The notes beneath the pieces are model-generated. The model was not told the DNA's origin. It made no database searches and saw nothing but the letters and a program-made list of their open reading frames with translations. A stretch of 64,000 bases of DNA from Deltaproteobacteria bacterium (GTDB lineage Bacteria; Desulfobacterota; Deferrimicrobia; Deferrimicrobiales; Deferrimicrobiaceae), in contig JAKAHC010000005.1 in NCBI GenBank assembly GCA_021815305.1, forward strand, positions 1-64,000. The letters run 5' to 3'. Shown here one piece after another: positions 50,990-59,551 of the stretch; within the stretch, counting starts at the first letter, position 1, and every line of letters starts with the position of its first letter. The translations under genes were made by a program, and so were the position numbers.

Positions 50990-52715
50990 AAACGGCGATC
51001 TCTCCGACGTCCCCCAGGCCGAGCGAGTGCCCGGGAAACGCGTCGGGCTCTCCGTCGTCTGGGTCATCCCGATCCTCGCCGCGCTGGTCGGCCTTGGGAT
51101 CGCCATCCAGCAGTTCCTGAACGAAGGGCCGATGATCCGGATCACGTTCCGGGCGGCCGAGGGGATCGAGGCCGGGAAGACCCGCATCAAGTACATGGAC
51201 GTCGACATCGGCAAGGTGACGGAGGTGGGCCTCTCCAACGACTACTCCCGGATCGTGGTCACGGCGAAGATGGAAAAGCAGGTGGAGCCCCTGATCGTCG
51301 ACGACTGCAGGTTCTGGATCGTGAAGCCGCGCGTCACACTGAGCGGGATCTCCGGCATCGGCACCCTGCTCTCCGGAAACTACATACGGTTCGAGCCCGG
51401 GAAATCCAGGCGGCAACGGCGCGAATTCGTGGGGATCGAAACACCCCCGCCCGCCACGAGCGGCCTGCCGGGCCGGGAATTCGTGTTGCGGGCCGACACC
51501 CTCGGCTCGTTGGGCATCGGCTCCCCGGTATACTACCGTCGCATCAACGTCGGGCAGGTGATCGGCTACGACATGGCGCCTGGCGGCAAGTCCGTGGACA
51601 TTCGGATCTTCCTGAACGCCCCCTACGACAGGTTCGTGACGTCGAACACGCGGTTCTGGGAGGCCAGCGGCATCGACCTGTCGGTCGGGGCCAACGGGGT
51701 ATCCGTGCGGACCGAGTCGCTGCTGTCCCTCCTGGTCGGGGGGATCGCGTTCGAGACGCCAGCCCGTGCGCCGGGAGACAACGCGGTCGCCTCGGAGGCG
51801 GTTTTCCCGCTTTCCAACGACCGGAATACCGCGCTCTCCCCGAGGGGAGCGGAGGTCGAACGGTTCGCCCTGTATTTCCACGATTCGCTGCGCGGGCTGT
51901 CGATCGGCGCGCCCGTGGACTTCCTCGGGCTGCCGGTCGGCGAAGTCACGGATGTCGGCCTCGTCTACAGCGAGCCGACGCAAACCATCCGCACACGGGT
52001 GGAGGTCGCGACCTACCCGTCCCGCTTCTTCGCGCACGCGGAGAAGACGGACGCCCCCGGGGCCTTGTCCCTGTCCGGTGAAAAGCGGCGGACGTTCCTG
52101 CAGCGCCAGGTCGTGGAGAAAGGCCTGAGGGCGCAGCTTCGCAGCGGCAACCTCGTCAGCGGGCAACTGTACGTAGCCCTGGGCTTCTTCCCGGACGCGC
52201 CGAAGGCGGAGATCGACTGGACGCGGAATCCGCCGCGATTCCCCGTGGTCCCGGGGAAACGGGCGACCATCGAAGCGAAGGTCAACAGCATCCTCGCGAA
52301 GCTCGACAAGGTGCCTGTGGAGAAGATCGGCAAGGACCTCGCGGAAACGCTTTCGACCCTCGACCGCACGTTGCGCCGCCTCGACGGGGAAACCCTCCCC
52401 GAAGCGAGGAAGACGCTCGCGACCCTCGACCGGACGATGGAGAGCGCGACCCGGACGCTTTCCCGCGTCGACGGGGAGATCGTCCCGGAGATCAAAAAGA
52501 CGCTCGGGGAGCTGCGGCGCGCGGCCGCCTCCGCGCATCGCGCCCTGTCGAACACGGACAACACGTTCCTCGGCCCGGACGCCCCCGCAAAGCAGGAATT
52601 GCGCGACGCCCTGAGGGAATTCACCCGGGCCGCCAGGGCGATCCGCGTGCTCGCCGACTATCTCGAGAGGAACCCCAACGCAATCTTGCGCGGCAAGCCG
52701 CGGGAGAGTCCATGA
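50982..52715 (+). CDS. pqiB: PqiB-type MCE protein (intermembrane lipid transport)
   Basis: 577 residues. One N-terminal membrane helix (about 15-38) anchors three tandem MCE/MlaD domains (about 40-130, 160-235, 285-395) with the repeated GIEAGKTRIKYMDVDIGKV, LGIGSPVYYRRINVGQV and LSIGAPVDFLGLPVGEV motifs. A C-terminal coiled-coil of Asp/Arg-rich heptads (TLDRTLRRLDGETLPEARK...) would build the needle that spans the periplasm. It transports phospholipids with PqiA and the PqiC lipoprotein. Confidence 0.95.
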   Translation: MTENGDLSDVPQAERVPGKRVGLSVVWVIPILAALVGLGIAIQQFLNEGPMIRITFRAAEGIEAGKTRIKYMDVDIGKVTEVGLSNDYSRIVVTAKMEKQVEPLIVDDCRFWIVKPRVTLSGISGIGTLLSGNYIRFEPGKSRRQRREFVGIETPPPATSGLPGREFVLRADTLGSLGIGSPVYYRRINVGQVIGYDMAPGGKSVDIRIFLNAPYDRFVTSNTRFWEASGIDLSVGANGVSVRTESLLSLLVGGIAFETPARAPGDNAVASEAVFPLSNDRNTALSPRGAEVERFALYFHDSLRGLSIGAPVDFLGLPVGEVTDVGLVYSEPTQTIRTRVEVATYPSRFFAHAEKTDAPGALSLSGEKRRTFLQRQVVEKGLRAQLRSGNLVSGQLYVALGFFPDAPKAEIDWTRNPPRFPVVPGKRATIEAKVNSILAKLDKVPVEKIGKDLAETLSTLDRTLRRLDGETLPEARKTLATLDRTMESATRTLSRVDGEIVPEIKKTLGELRRAAASAHRALSNTDNTFLGPDAPAKQELRDALREFTRAARAIRVLADYLERNPNAILRGKPRESP

Positions 52716-53356
52716 TGCGACACCGTGCAGCCGATGCCGTTCTCTGCGCGCTCGCCGCCGTACTGGCGGGGTGCGCTTCCGCCCGGTCGGACTTCTACAC
52801 CCTGAGCCCCTCGGCGAGCGCAAAGACCCCGGCGGCGGTCTATCCCGGGGCGGTAGGCCGTTCCTGCGCCGTCCATGGCGCCCGCGGCGCCATGCCCTCC
52901 GTGGCCGTCGGCCCGGTATCCGTCCCCGCCGTCGTCGACCGGCCGCAGATCGTCGTACGCACCGGGCCGAACCGGGTCGCCATCGACGAGTTCCACCGCT
53001 GGGGATCCCCTCTGCAGAGCGAGATCCCCCGGGTCGTCGCTGAAAACCTCTCCGCCATGCTGGGTACGCCGCATGTGACCGTGTTCCCGAAACCCACGTC
53101 CGGGGGTGCCACGTATCGCGCCGTCGTCGACGTGATGGTTTTCGACTCGGCGCCCGGCGTCGCGGCTTCCCTGGACGCCGTCTGGACGGTCCGGGACGCG
53201 GAGAGCGGTGCGCAGCGCACGGGCAGGACCACGGTGCGCGAGGACGTGCAGGAGAAAGGGTACGCGGCCCTGGCGGCGGCGCACAGCCGTGCGCTCGGAA
53301 AACTGAGCGCCGATATCGCCGATGCGATCCGCGCCATGGGGCGCGGCGGAAGGTGA
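52712..53356 (+). CDS. pqiC: PqiC-family outer-membrane lipoprotein
   Basis: 214 residues of the DUF330/ABC-type transport auxiliary family. Lipobox is LAGC near residue 21; ARSDFYTLSP directly after it and VGPVSVPAVVDRPQIVVRTG and FHRWGSPLQSEIPRVVAENL are typical. It docks the PqiB needle to the outer membrane. ATG 52712 overlaps the pqiB stop, and it closes the operon. Confidence 0.93.
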   Translation: MMRHRAADAVLCALAAVLAGCASARSDFYTLSPSASAKTPAAVYPGAVGRSCAVHGARGAMPSVAVGPVSVPAVVDRPQIVVRTGPNRVAIDEFHRWGSPLQSEIPRVVAENLSAMLGTPHVTVFPKPTSGGATYRAVVDVMVFDSAPGVAASLDAVWTVRDAESGAQRTGRTTVREDVQEKGYAALAAAHSRALGKLSADIADAIRAMGRGGR

Positions 53357-53393
53357 GCCCCCCGTCGGGAATCCGGCGCGACCGCCCCGGGAT

Positions 53394-54761
53394 CTACCCG
53401 CCGTCGTTTCCCCTCCCCTCGACCCCGAGGACGCGGAGGAGGCGGGAGAGGTAGGTCGGCGAGAGCCCGAGGATCTCCGCGGCCCGGGTCTTGTTCCCCC
53501 CCGCCTTCGCGATCGCCTTCCGGATGACCGCCCGCTTGTGCTCCCGGACGGATTCGTGGAACCGCTGTTCCTCGGGGGTCGCCGGGGGCGGCGCGCCTTC
53601 CGGGGCTGCGAGTCCCAGGCACAGGTCGGCGGGCGTGATCTCCCCCCCTTCCGAAAGCGCAACGGCACGCGCCAGGGCGTTCTCCAGTTCCCGGATGTTC
53701 CCGGGCCAGGGGTACCGCTCCATGGAATCCAGTATGCCGGGGGACAGGGTCTTGCGGGGGACTCCCAGCTCTCCGCACGAACGCGCGAGGAAGTATTCCG
53801 CCAGCGGCGGGAGGTCCTCCCGGCGGTCCCGAAGCGGCGGCAGGTGCACCGGGATCCCGTTGATGCGGTAGAACAGGTCCTCCCGGAACCTTCCCCGGTC
53901 CGTTTCCCTCTTCAAGTCCCGGTTCGAGGCGCAGATGAGACGGAGGTCCGCGGTCAGGGTCTTGACGCCCCCCACCCGCTCAAATTCCCCGTCCTGCAGC
54001 ACCCGCAGCAGCTTCCCCTGGACGGCGGGCGGCACTTCGCCCACCTCGTCGAGGAAGAAGGTCCCGCCGTCGGCGAGTTCGAACCTGCCGGGCTTGGACT
54101 GCGCCGCACCGGTGAACGCTCCTTTCTCGTACCCGAACATCTCGGCTTCCCAAAGGGTCGGCGGAACGGCGGCGCAGTTGATCTTGAGGAACGGCCCGTC
54201 GCGGCGGGGGCTGATCCTGTGGATGGCCCGGGCGACCAGTTCTTTCCCCGTCCCGGTCTCGCCGGTGATGAGGACGGAGAACGGGGACGCCGCGGCCTTC
54301 TCGATCACCCTGCGGACCTCGATCCAGGCGGGGGACCTGCCCACCATGCCGAACCACTCCTCCACCGGAGCGCTCGCACCCTCCCGGTCCGCAACGGCGG
54401 ATGAGGCCACGGCGTTCCCGACGACGCGCAGCAGCTCCGCCTCGTCGAACGGCTTGGAGATGTAATCGAACGCCCCGCCCCGCATCGCCTCGACGGCGTC
54501 CTCGATCCGGCCGAACGCGGTGATGAGGACCACGGGAAGCGCGGGGTGCTTCTCGCGGCAATGACGGAAGAGGGCCAGCCCGTCCATCTTCGGCATCCGG
54601 ATGTCGGTGATCAGCGCGTCGGCCCGCAGGGAGGCGAGCCACTCCACCGCGGCGGCGCCGTCCTGCACCTGGGCCACCTCGTACCCTTCCCGCGTCAGCA
54701 TCGCGTGCAGGACCCGGCGCAGGTTCCGGTCGTCCTCCGCCACCAGGATCGTTCCTCTCAT
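53394..54761 (-). CDS. NtrC-type sigma-54 response regulator
   Basis: 455 residues: receiver domain 1-120 with phospho-acceptor Asp53 (ITDIRMPKMDG) and Lys in ISKPF; AAA+ domain with Walker A GETGTGKE and GAFTGA; Fis-type helix-turn-helix at the end (NKTRAAEILGLSPTYLSRLL). ATG 54761 overlaps the kinase stop, so the pair is coupled. The target genes are sigma-54 promoters not identified here. Confidence 0.95.
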   Translation of the reverse strand: MRGTILVAEDDRNLRRVLHAMLTREGYEVAQVQDGAAAVEWLASLRADALITDIRMPKMDGLALFRHCREKHPALPVVLITAFGRIEDAVEAMRGGAFDYISKPFDEAELLRVVGNAVASSAVADREGASAPVEEWFGMVGRSPAWIEVRRVIEKAAASPFSVLITGETGTGKELVARAIHRISPRRDGPFLKINCAAVPPTLWEAEMFGYEKGAFTGAAQSKPGRFELADGGTFFLDEVGEVPPAVQGKLLRVLQDGEFERVGGVKTLTADLRLICASNRDLKRETDRGRFREDLFYRINGIPVHLPPLRDRREDLPPLAEYFLARSCGELGVPRKTLSPGILDSMERYPWPGNIRELENALARAVALSEGGEITPADLCLGLAAPEGAPPPATPEEQRFHESVREHKRAVIRKAIAKAGGNKTRAAEILGLSPTYLSRLLRVLGVEGRGNDGG

Positions 54762-56716
54762 CGGAAAGACGCCTCCGGAAGTTTCACGGTGAACCGGCTC
54801 CCGCGGCCGGGAACGGTTTCCACCGAGATGGAGCCGCCGTTCTCCTCCACGATCCGCCGGCAGATCGCGAGCCCCATCCCCACGCCGCGCTCCCTCGTGG
54901 TGAAGAAGGGGCGGAACAGCTGGGGGCGGTCCGCGTCGGGGATCCCCGCCCCCGTGTCCTCCACGGCGATCCGCGCCTCCCCCGCGACCGAGTGCACCCG
55001 CACGGTGAGCTCGCCCCCGTGCGGCATCGCTTCGACGGCGTTCGTCAGGAGGTTGTAGACCACCCGTTCGATCTCGCTGGGATCGGCGTTGACCCGGGGC
55101 GAGGGATCCTGCATCAGGATGTGGCGGCGAAGGCTCTTCATCCTCTCCCCCCTTTCCCGAAACAGGAGGGCGGCGGCCTTCTCCGCCGGCTCCCGGAGGA
55201 AGATCGTCCTGGGCTTCCGCTGCGTGGGGCGGGCGTACTCGAGAAACTCCGTGACCACTCCGTTCAGGCGGTCCGCCTCTTCGACGATGATGTCCAGGAA
55301 CTCCCTCTCCTTCGCACCCGCCTCGCGGGAAAGGAACTGCGCGGCCCCCTTGATCACCCCGGCGGGGGTGCGCACCTCGTGCGCAAGTCCCGCCGCCAGC
55401 TCCCCGATCGTGGCGAAGTGCTCCCGCCGCTGGATCCGCTGCTTCTGCCGCAGGTTCTCCACCGCCAGCCCGATGCCGTCCAGGAAGGGAAAGAGCAGCT
55501 CCATCTCCCGGAATGAAGGCCGCTTGTCCCTCCAGTGGAAAAGTACGGCGGCGACGAGGTTTCCCCGGAGGAAGATCGGGCAGGAGGCGTCGAAGGAGTC
55601 GTCCCAGATCGCCACGTCGGCCGCCTTCGCGCCGCCGTGCTCCATGACGCGCAGGGCGGGATACCGGCTCGAGAAGCGGGAGAATGCCCGGATGTACTCG
55701 TCCGGCCGAACCGGCAAAACCCCGATCCCCTCGTCGGTCCCCCCCTCGGGGCGGATCCAAAGAGACGCCCGGGCGATGAACGGCACCAGCGCCAGCGAGT
55801 CCTCCACCGTCCGCGCGATCTCGCCGAGGGAGCCCGACTCCGGCAGTTTCTGCGAGGCGGCGGAGAGCACGGACTGCACCTTCCGGGATTGCCGCACGAG
55901 GAGGTCCGAGGAGATCCCGCCGAGCTTGCGCATCAGGTACGGGTAGAACGTAAGGAGGAAAAACGAGATGAGGAACACCCCGGCGAGGGGAAACCAGAAT
56001 TTCCTGCCGGAGACCACCTCGAGGACGCCGAACACCACCGCGAAAGCGAAGATCTGGATGACCAGCACGATTCCCCGCCCCACGATGTCGGGGAGTTCGA
56101 AGAAATGGAGGTGGAGGATCCCCGTGGCCATGAAGTAGAAGAACACCAGAACGGCGAAGGCTGCCAGCGGCGGGAAGTACACCCCCGTCCCGGGAAGGAA
56201 ATTCAGCGGGGCCACCACGCAGGCGATGCCGCCCCCCACGACGAGGAACTGGTATTTCTTCCGCTCCGCGGTGGAAGGAGAGTCGCGGAACCCGTGGCGG
56301 ACGATGATGTACAGCCCCATCGCGAAGTACGGGTAGAAATACAGGAGGGCGGCCGCGTTCCACCACGGGGATTCGAAGGCGGGATCGTAGAAGATCGTCG
56401 CCACGAACGCGGCGCCGACCCACATGCCCGCCACGAACGCGACGGAGAACCAGCGCGGACGGGTGCGCACCGCGTTTCCACAATACCGCAGGGCGAAGGG
56501 GGGGAGGAACATCACCCCCGCGATGCTTGCCTTGTGCCAGAACGTCGAGTCGAGGGTCTTCCAGAGGTATTCGGGAAAGCACCACAGGAAAATGAAGAGG
56601 GACAGGTCGGAGAACGCCTTGGCCTCGCGGTCCTCCCGCGCGAAGGCACGAAGGTACACGGCGATGGCAAGCGCCACGACCGCCGCCACGAGGCTCCCCT
56701 GGGCGAAATAATCCAC
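54758..56716 (-). CDS. Sensor histidine kinase with membrane-embedded input domain
   Basis: 652 residues. The first 265 residues hold seven or more membrane segments, followed by a GAF-like domain (about 280-420), HisKA with phospho-acceptor His446 (AAGLAHEVRTPAGVI), and a HATPase domain with NLLTNAVEAM, DTGAGIPDADR and GVGMGLAICRR. It phosphorylates the regulator encoded directly downstream. The signal is unknown; the embedded segment suggests a lipid- or membrane-state cue, and the pqi operon on the other strand is the nearest candidate target. Confidence 0.93.
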   Translation of the reverse strand: MDYFAQGSLVAAVVALAIAVYLRAFAREDREAKAFSDLSLFIFLWCFPEYLWKTLDSTFWHKASIAGVMFLPPFALRYCGNAVRTRPRWFSVAFVAGMWVGAAFVATIFYDPAFESPWWNAAALLYFYPYFAMGLYIIVRHGFRDSPSTAERKKYQFLVVGGGIACVVAPLNFLPGTGVYFPPLAAFAVLVFFYFMATGILHLHFFELPDIVGRGIVLVIQIFAFAVVFGVLEVVSGRKFWFPLAGVFLISFFLLTFYPYLMRKLGGISSDLLVRQSRKVQSVLSAASQKLPESGSLGEIARTVEDSLALVPFIARASLWIRPEGGTDEGIGVLPVRPDEYIRAFSRFSSRYPALRVMEHGGAKAADVAIWDDSFDASCPIFLRGNLVAAVLFHWRDKRPSFREMELLFPFLDGIGLAVENLRQKQRIQRREHFATIGELAAGLAHEVRTPAGVIKGAAQFLSREAGAKEREFLDIIVEEADRLNGVVTEFLEYARPTQRKPRTIFLREPAEKAAALLFRERGERMKSLRRHILMQDPSPRVNADPSEIERVVYNLLTNAVEAMPHGGELTVRVHSVAGEARIAVEDTGAGIPDADRPQLFRPFFTTRERGVGMGLAICRRIVEENGGSISVETVPGRGSRFTVKLPEASFR

Positions 56717-56833
56717 GGTCCCTCTACCCGCCCCCGGAAGGGAAACGGGCTATTGCGTCATGTGCGGCAAGGCAACAGCCCGTCGGTCGTCCTCCGGGGC
56801 GGCATTCCGCTCGCCGCCCGCCCGTGCATTTTC

Positions 56834-57412
56834 TTAGGAAAGCCGGGCCTCCGCGGCCTTCCAGTCCACATTCCTGAAAAACGCCGCGATGTAGTCGGCC
56901 CTCTTCAATCCGTAGTCGACCATGAAGGCGTGCTCGAACACGTCCAGGATGAGGACGGGGGCCGCCCCCGCCGGGTGCCCCGCATCGTGCTCGTTGACCC
57001 ACTGGTTGAACAGGCGTCCTCCCGCGCGGTCCTGATAGAGGACCACCCAGCCGATCCCGCGCATCCCGCCGGCGGCGCGGAAGTCCGCCTCCCACTTCTC
57101 CACGGAGCCGAACTCCGCCGCGACCGCCTTCCCCAGCCTCGATGCGGGGTCGAGGGCTCCCTTGCCGCCCAAATTCCCGAAATAGAGCTCGTGGAGGCGC
57201 ATCCCGTTCCACTCCCAGCCGAAGCGGCGCTTCAGTTCGGCGTACTCGGGGGTGCCGGTCTTCCCCTCGGAGAGCATCGCCCCGAGGATGTCCGCAAGCT
57301 TGTTCGTGTTGGCGACGTATCCCTGGTAAAGGGTGAAGTGGTTTTTCAGCAGCGTTTCGCTGAACCCTTCCATGCCGAGAATCCTGCCGAAATCCTTGGC
57401 GACGTACGGCAT
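56834..57412 (-). CDS. sodB: Iron/manganese superoxide dismutase
   Basis: 192 residues. Metal ligands fit His25 (NHFTLYQGYV), His74 (MRLHELYFG), Asp157 and His161 (LILDVFEHAFMVDYG). The segment after the first ligand lacks the paired histidines (KHH) of typical bacterial SODs, a feature of a divergent branch in delta-type proteobacteria. It is cytoplasmic and removes superoxide. GGGGG lies shortly before ATG 57412. Confidence 0.93.
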   Translation of the reverse strand: MPYVAKDFGRILGMEGFSETLLKNHFTLYQGYVANTNKLADILGAMLSEGKTGTPEYAELKRRFGWEWNGMRLHELYFGNLGGKGALDPASRLGKAVAAEFGSVEKWEADFRAAGGMRGIGWVVLYQDRAGGRLFNQWVNEHDAGHPAGAAPVLILDVFEHAFMVDYGLKRADYIAAFFRNVDWKAAEARLS

Positions 57413-57505
57413 TTCGCATCCCCCTTTCCGCCGTTGTGGGCCGGTTATCATTTTGCCTTACGAGGGAGGCGGCGGGAAAGGAAAATTGCGTCGCGAAAAA
57501 TACGG

Positions 57506-57538
57506 AAAGCCCGCCAGGCGTTGCCGCCGGCGGGCTTT
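57506..57538 (-). terminator. Terminator of mucR
   Basis: AAAGCCCGCC (57506-57515) pairs with GGCGGGCTTT (57529-57538). On the minus strand the stem ends in TTT followed by CCGTATTTTT, a good tail, about 50 bases after the mucR stop and before sodB. Confidence 0.8.
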
Positions 57539-57585
57539 CGAAAGAACATGGTCCTTACGGGAGGGCGCGCCGCCAAAATCCCCGG

Positions 57586-58017
57586 TCACTTCCTGCCGCG
57601 GTTCTTCCGCCCCTCGGCCAGTTTCTCGGCGAGTCCCTTTTCCAGAGCGATCTTCTTCTTCGCTTCGGAGTATTTCCTCGCGACAAGCGCCGTCTTCGAA
57701 GGAATGCCGAACGCCTTGCGGTAATCCTTCGGCGCCATCTGGTGGCTGACCGCGATGTGTTTTTTCAACGTCGTGAACGGTTTGCCGCATACGAGGCAGA
57801 CGACCTTGTCCGCACCGAACGCCTTGTTCACCGGAACAGCCGGCTTGAATTCCGGAGATGACGTTTCATCTTCTTCCGCTTCACTTCCCGCAAGGCCAAG
57901 CAACTTCTGGAAAACCGCCTGCATCTCGTCCAGAAGTTCCTCTTTCCCCATCTCGTTTACGGATGCATGAGCGGAAACGATCTCTGCTGTAAGCTCGATC
58001 AATATTTTTTTGTCCAT
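57586..58017 (-). CDS. mucR: MucR/Ros-family transcriptional regulator
   Basis: 143 residues. The zinc finger has Cys74, Cys77, His87 and His92 (C-x2-C-x9-H-x4-H), exactly the Ros spacing, followed by the MucR core MAPKDYRKAFGIP and a basic Lys-rich tail. The N-terminal 40 residues resemble the family's oligomerisation region (ELTAEIVSAHASVNEM). MucR proteins bind AT-rich DNA as nucleoid-type silencers and usually repress their own gene; a palindrome in the promoter at 58051-58080 fits that. Confidence 0.93.
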   Translation of the reverse strand: MDKKILIELTAEIVSAHASVNEMGKEELLDEMQAVFQKLLGLAGSEAEEDETSSPEFKPAVPVNKAFGADKVVCLVCGKPFTTLKKHIAVSHQMAPKDYRKAFGIPSKTALVARKYSEAKKKIALEKGLAEKLAEGRKNRGRK

Positions 58018-58050
58018 GGCTCCTCCGCAGATTATTGGATTCCATGAACG

Positions 58051-58080
58051 ATCATTTCAGGGAAGGTACTTCCCTGTCAA
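58051..58080 (-). promoter_or_regulatory. mucR promoter with palindrome in the spacer
   Basis: On the minus strand TTGACA (58080-58075) is followed 18 bases later by AATGAT (58056-58051). The spacer contains a perfect inverted repeat CAGGGAAG-GTA-CTTCCCTG (58058-58076). A protein bound there would block the polymerase, as expected for an autorepressed regulator. Confidence 0.6.
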
Positions 58081-58184
58081 CAAAAACAATTACATTTTCC
58101 GCATTTTCTTCCGGAAGAACCATGAAGTAGCGGAAGCCGTGAACGGGGAACCCGTTTCCGCAAGGTATCTTGTTCCGATGCAAA

Positions 58185-58480
58185 TTACCTAAGGTCGTAC
58201 CCGGCGGCAAAATACAGGCCGAAGGCCGCCAGCACGAGTCCGTGCTGTACCGTGCTGTCCCGCAACACCTGCATCGCCCGCTCCCGCGACAGCAGTTCCC
58301 CCTCGATCCGTTCGTAGGAGGCGAATGACGGAGCGCCCGACCGGTAGGCATCCGTGGCGAGGTACCGTGTGGCAACGGTTGTCCTGGAGCGCCGGGTTGG
58401 GGGTGACGTAGCCGAGGTACCGCCAATTCCGCGCGGCGTATCCGGTCTCCTCGCGCAATTCCCCCTCCGCCGCGTGGCGA
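58185..58480 (-). pseudogene. Nudix hydrolase, truncated and frameshifted
   Basis: In one minus-strand frame the translation reads AAEGELREETGYAARNWRYL and GYVTPNPALQDNRCHT, the second half of a Nudix box and the substrate region of an ADP-ribose pyrophosphatase. Near 58360 it shifts frame and continues YLATDAYRSGAPSFASYERI and HGLVLAAFGLYF, the C-terminus of the same family, to a TAA at 58185-58187. The N-terminal half, including the start of the Nudix box (GX5E), is absent. The gene is dead by two independent lesions. Confidence 0.8.
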
Positions 58481-58489
58481 TGACCGGGG

Positions 58490-59461
58490 TCAGGCGTGCG
58501 CGGGGGCGTAGGCGCTCTCCGCCTCCGCGACGAGCCGGTCGATCAACTCCCTCACGCTGGGAACGTCCGTGATCTTCCACACGTTCTCTCCGACGAAGAC
58601 GAGCCCCTCCTCGGAATCTCCGCTGCGAGACAAGTCGAGGCGATCGATGATGCAGAAACTGTGGCTGCAGCTTTTGAGGCACCCGCGGCGGCATTCCCCG
58701 TCGTAGACGTCCCCGCCCCGGAAGAACCGCTCCAGGAAGCGGTTGCGAATGGCGCGCCCCGGAAGCCCCACGGGAGACTGCATGAGGACGACGTCCTCCT
58801 TGCCGGCGTTCAAGTACGCCTGCTTGAAGCTGTCGGCGACGTCGCACTCCTTCGTCAGCACGAAGCGCGTGGCCATCTGCACCGCGTCGGCGCCGAATTT
58901 CCCGATCATCTCCGCGATGTCGTGCCCGTCGGTGATTCCCCCGGCCGCGATCAGCGGAACCTTCTTGACCACCTTCCGGACCTCGGGGAAGAGATCCCGC
59001 AGCGACCGGTCGGTGCCCAGGTGCCCGCCCGCCTCCTTCGCCTCGACCACGATCGCGTCCGCGCCGCTGCGCTCCGCGAGTTTGCCGAACTCCGGAGAGG
59101 ATACGATGGACACGATGGGGATGTTGTGCTCCTTCCCGACCTTGAAGATGTCGCGGGAGAACCCGGCCCCGGTGACGATCATGTCCACTCCCGCCTCGAT
59201 GGACGCCTTGACGGTCTCCATGAACTGGCGGATGGCGAACATGATGTTGACGGCGATCACGCCGTTGGTCATCCGTTTCGCCTTGCGGATGTCCTCCTTC
59301 AACTCGTCGATGGGGATCCCCGAGCCGCCGATCGTCCCGATTCCCCCGCAATTCGCGACGGCCGCCGCCAGCGACGACGTGGAAACGCGGACGGACATTC
59401 CCCCCTGGACAATAGGCAACCTGGCCGTGAACCGGCCGATGGAAAGTTCCGGTAGTTTCAC
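58490..59461 (-). CDS. Nitronate monooxygenase-like FMN-dependent oxidoreductase
   Basis: 323 residues of the NPD/2-nitropropane dioxygenase family, TIM-barrel with FMN: PIVQGGMSVRVSTSSLAAAV at the start, IVVEAKEAGGHLG around the catalytic loop, and IAAGGITDGHDIAEM and GADAVQMATRFVLTKEC at the phosphate-binding end. GTG 59461 follows GGGGAGGGGGAGC; an ATG at 59479 is possible. Substrates range from nitronates to enoyl-ACP, so the function is uncertain. It starts 90 bases beyond the arnD end on the same strand and may be part of the same transcript. Confidence 0.88.
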   Translation of the reverse strand: MKLPELSIGRFTARLPIVQGGMSVRVSTSSLAAAVANCGGIGTIGGSGIPIDELKEDIRKAKRMTNGVIAVNIMFAIRQFMETVKASIEAGVDMIVTGAGFSRDIFKVGKEHNIPIVSIVSSPEFGKLAERSGADAIVVEAKEAGGHLGTDRSLRDLFPEVRKVVKKVPLIAAGGITDGHDIAEMIGKFGADAVQMATRFVLTKECDVADSFKQAYLNAGKEDVVLMQSPVGLPGRAIRNRFLERFFRGGDVYDGECRRGCLKSCSHSFCIIDRLDLSRSGDSEEGLVFVGENVWKITDVPSVRELIDRLVAEAESAYAPAHA

Positions 59462-59551
59462 GCTCCCCCTCCCCTGCATTTCCGCACAATTTTTCATTGT
59501 ATCCGGAAAACACCGTTTTGCGATACGGGAAGACAAAATAATTTCGCCGGG

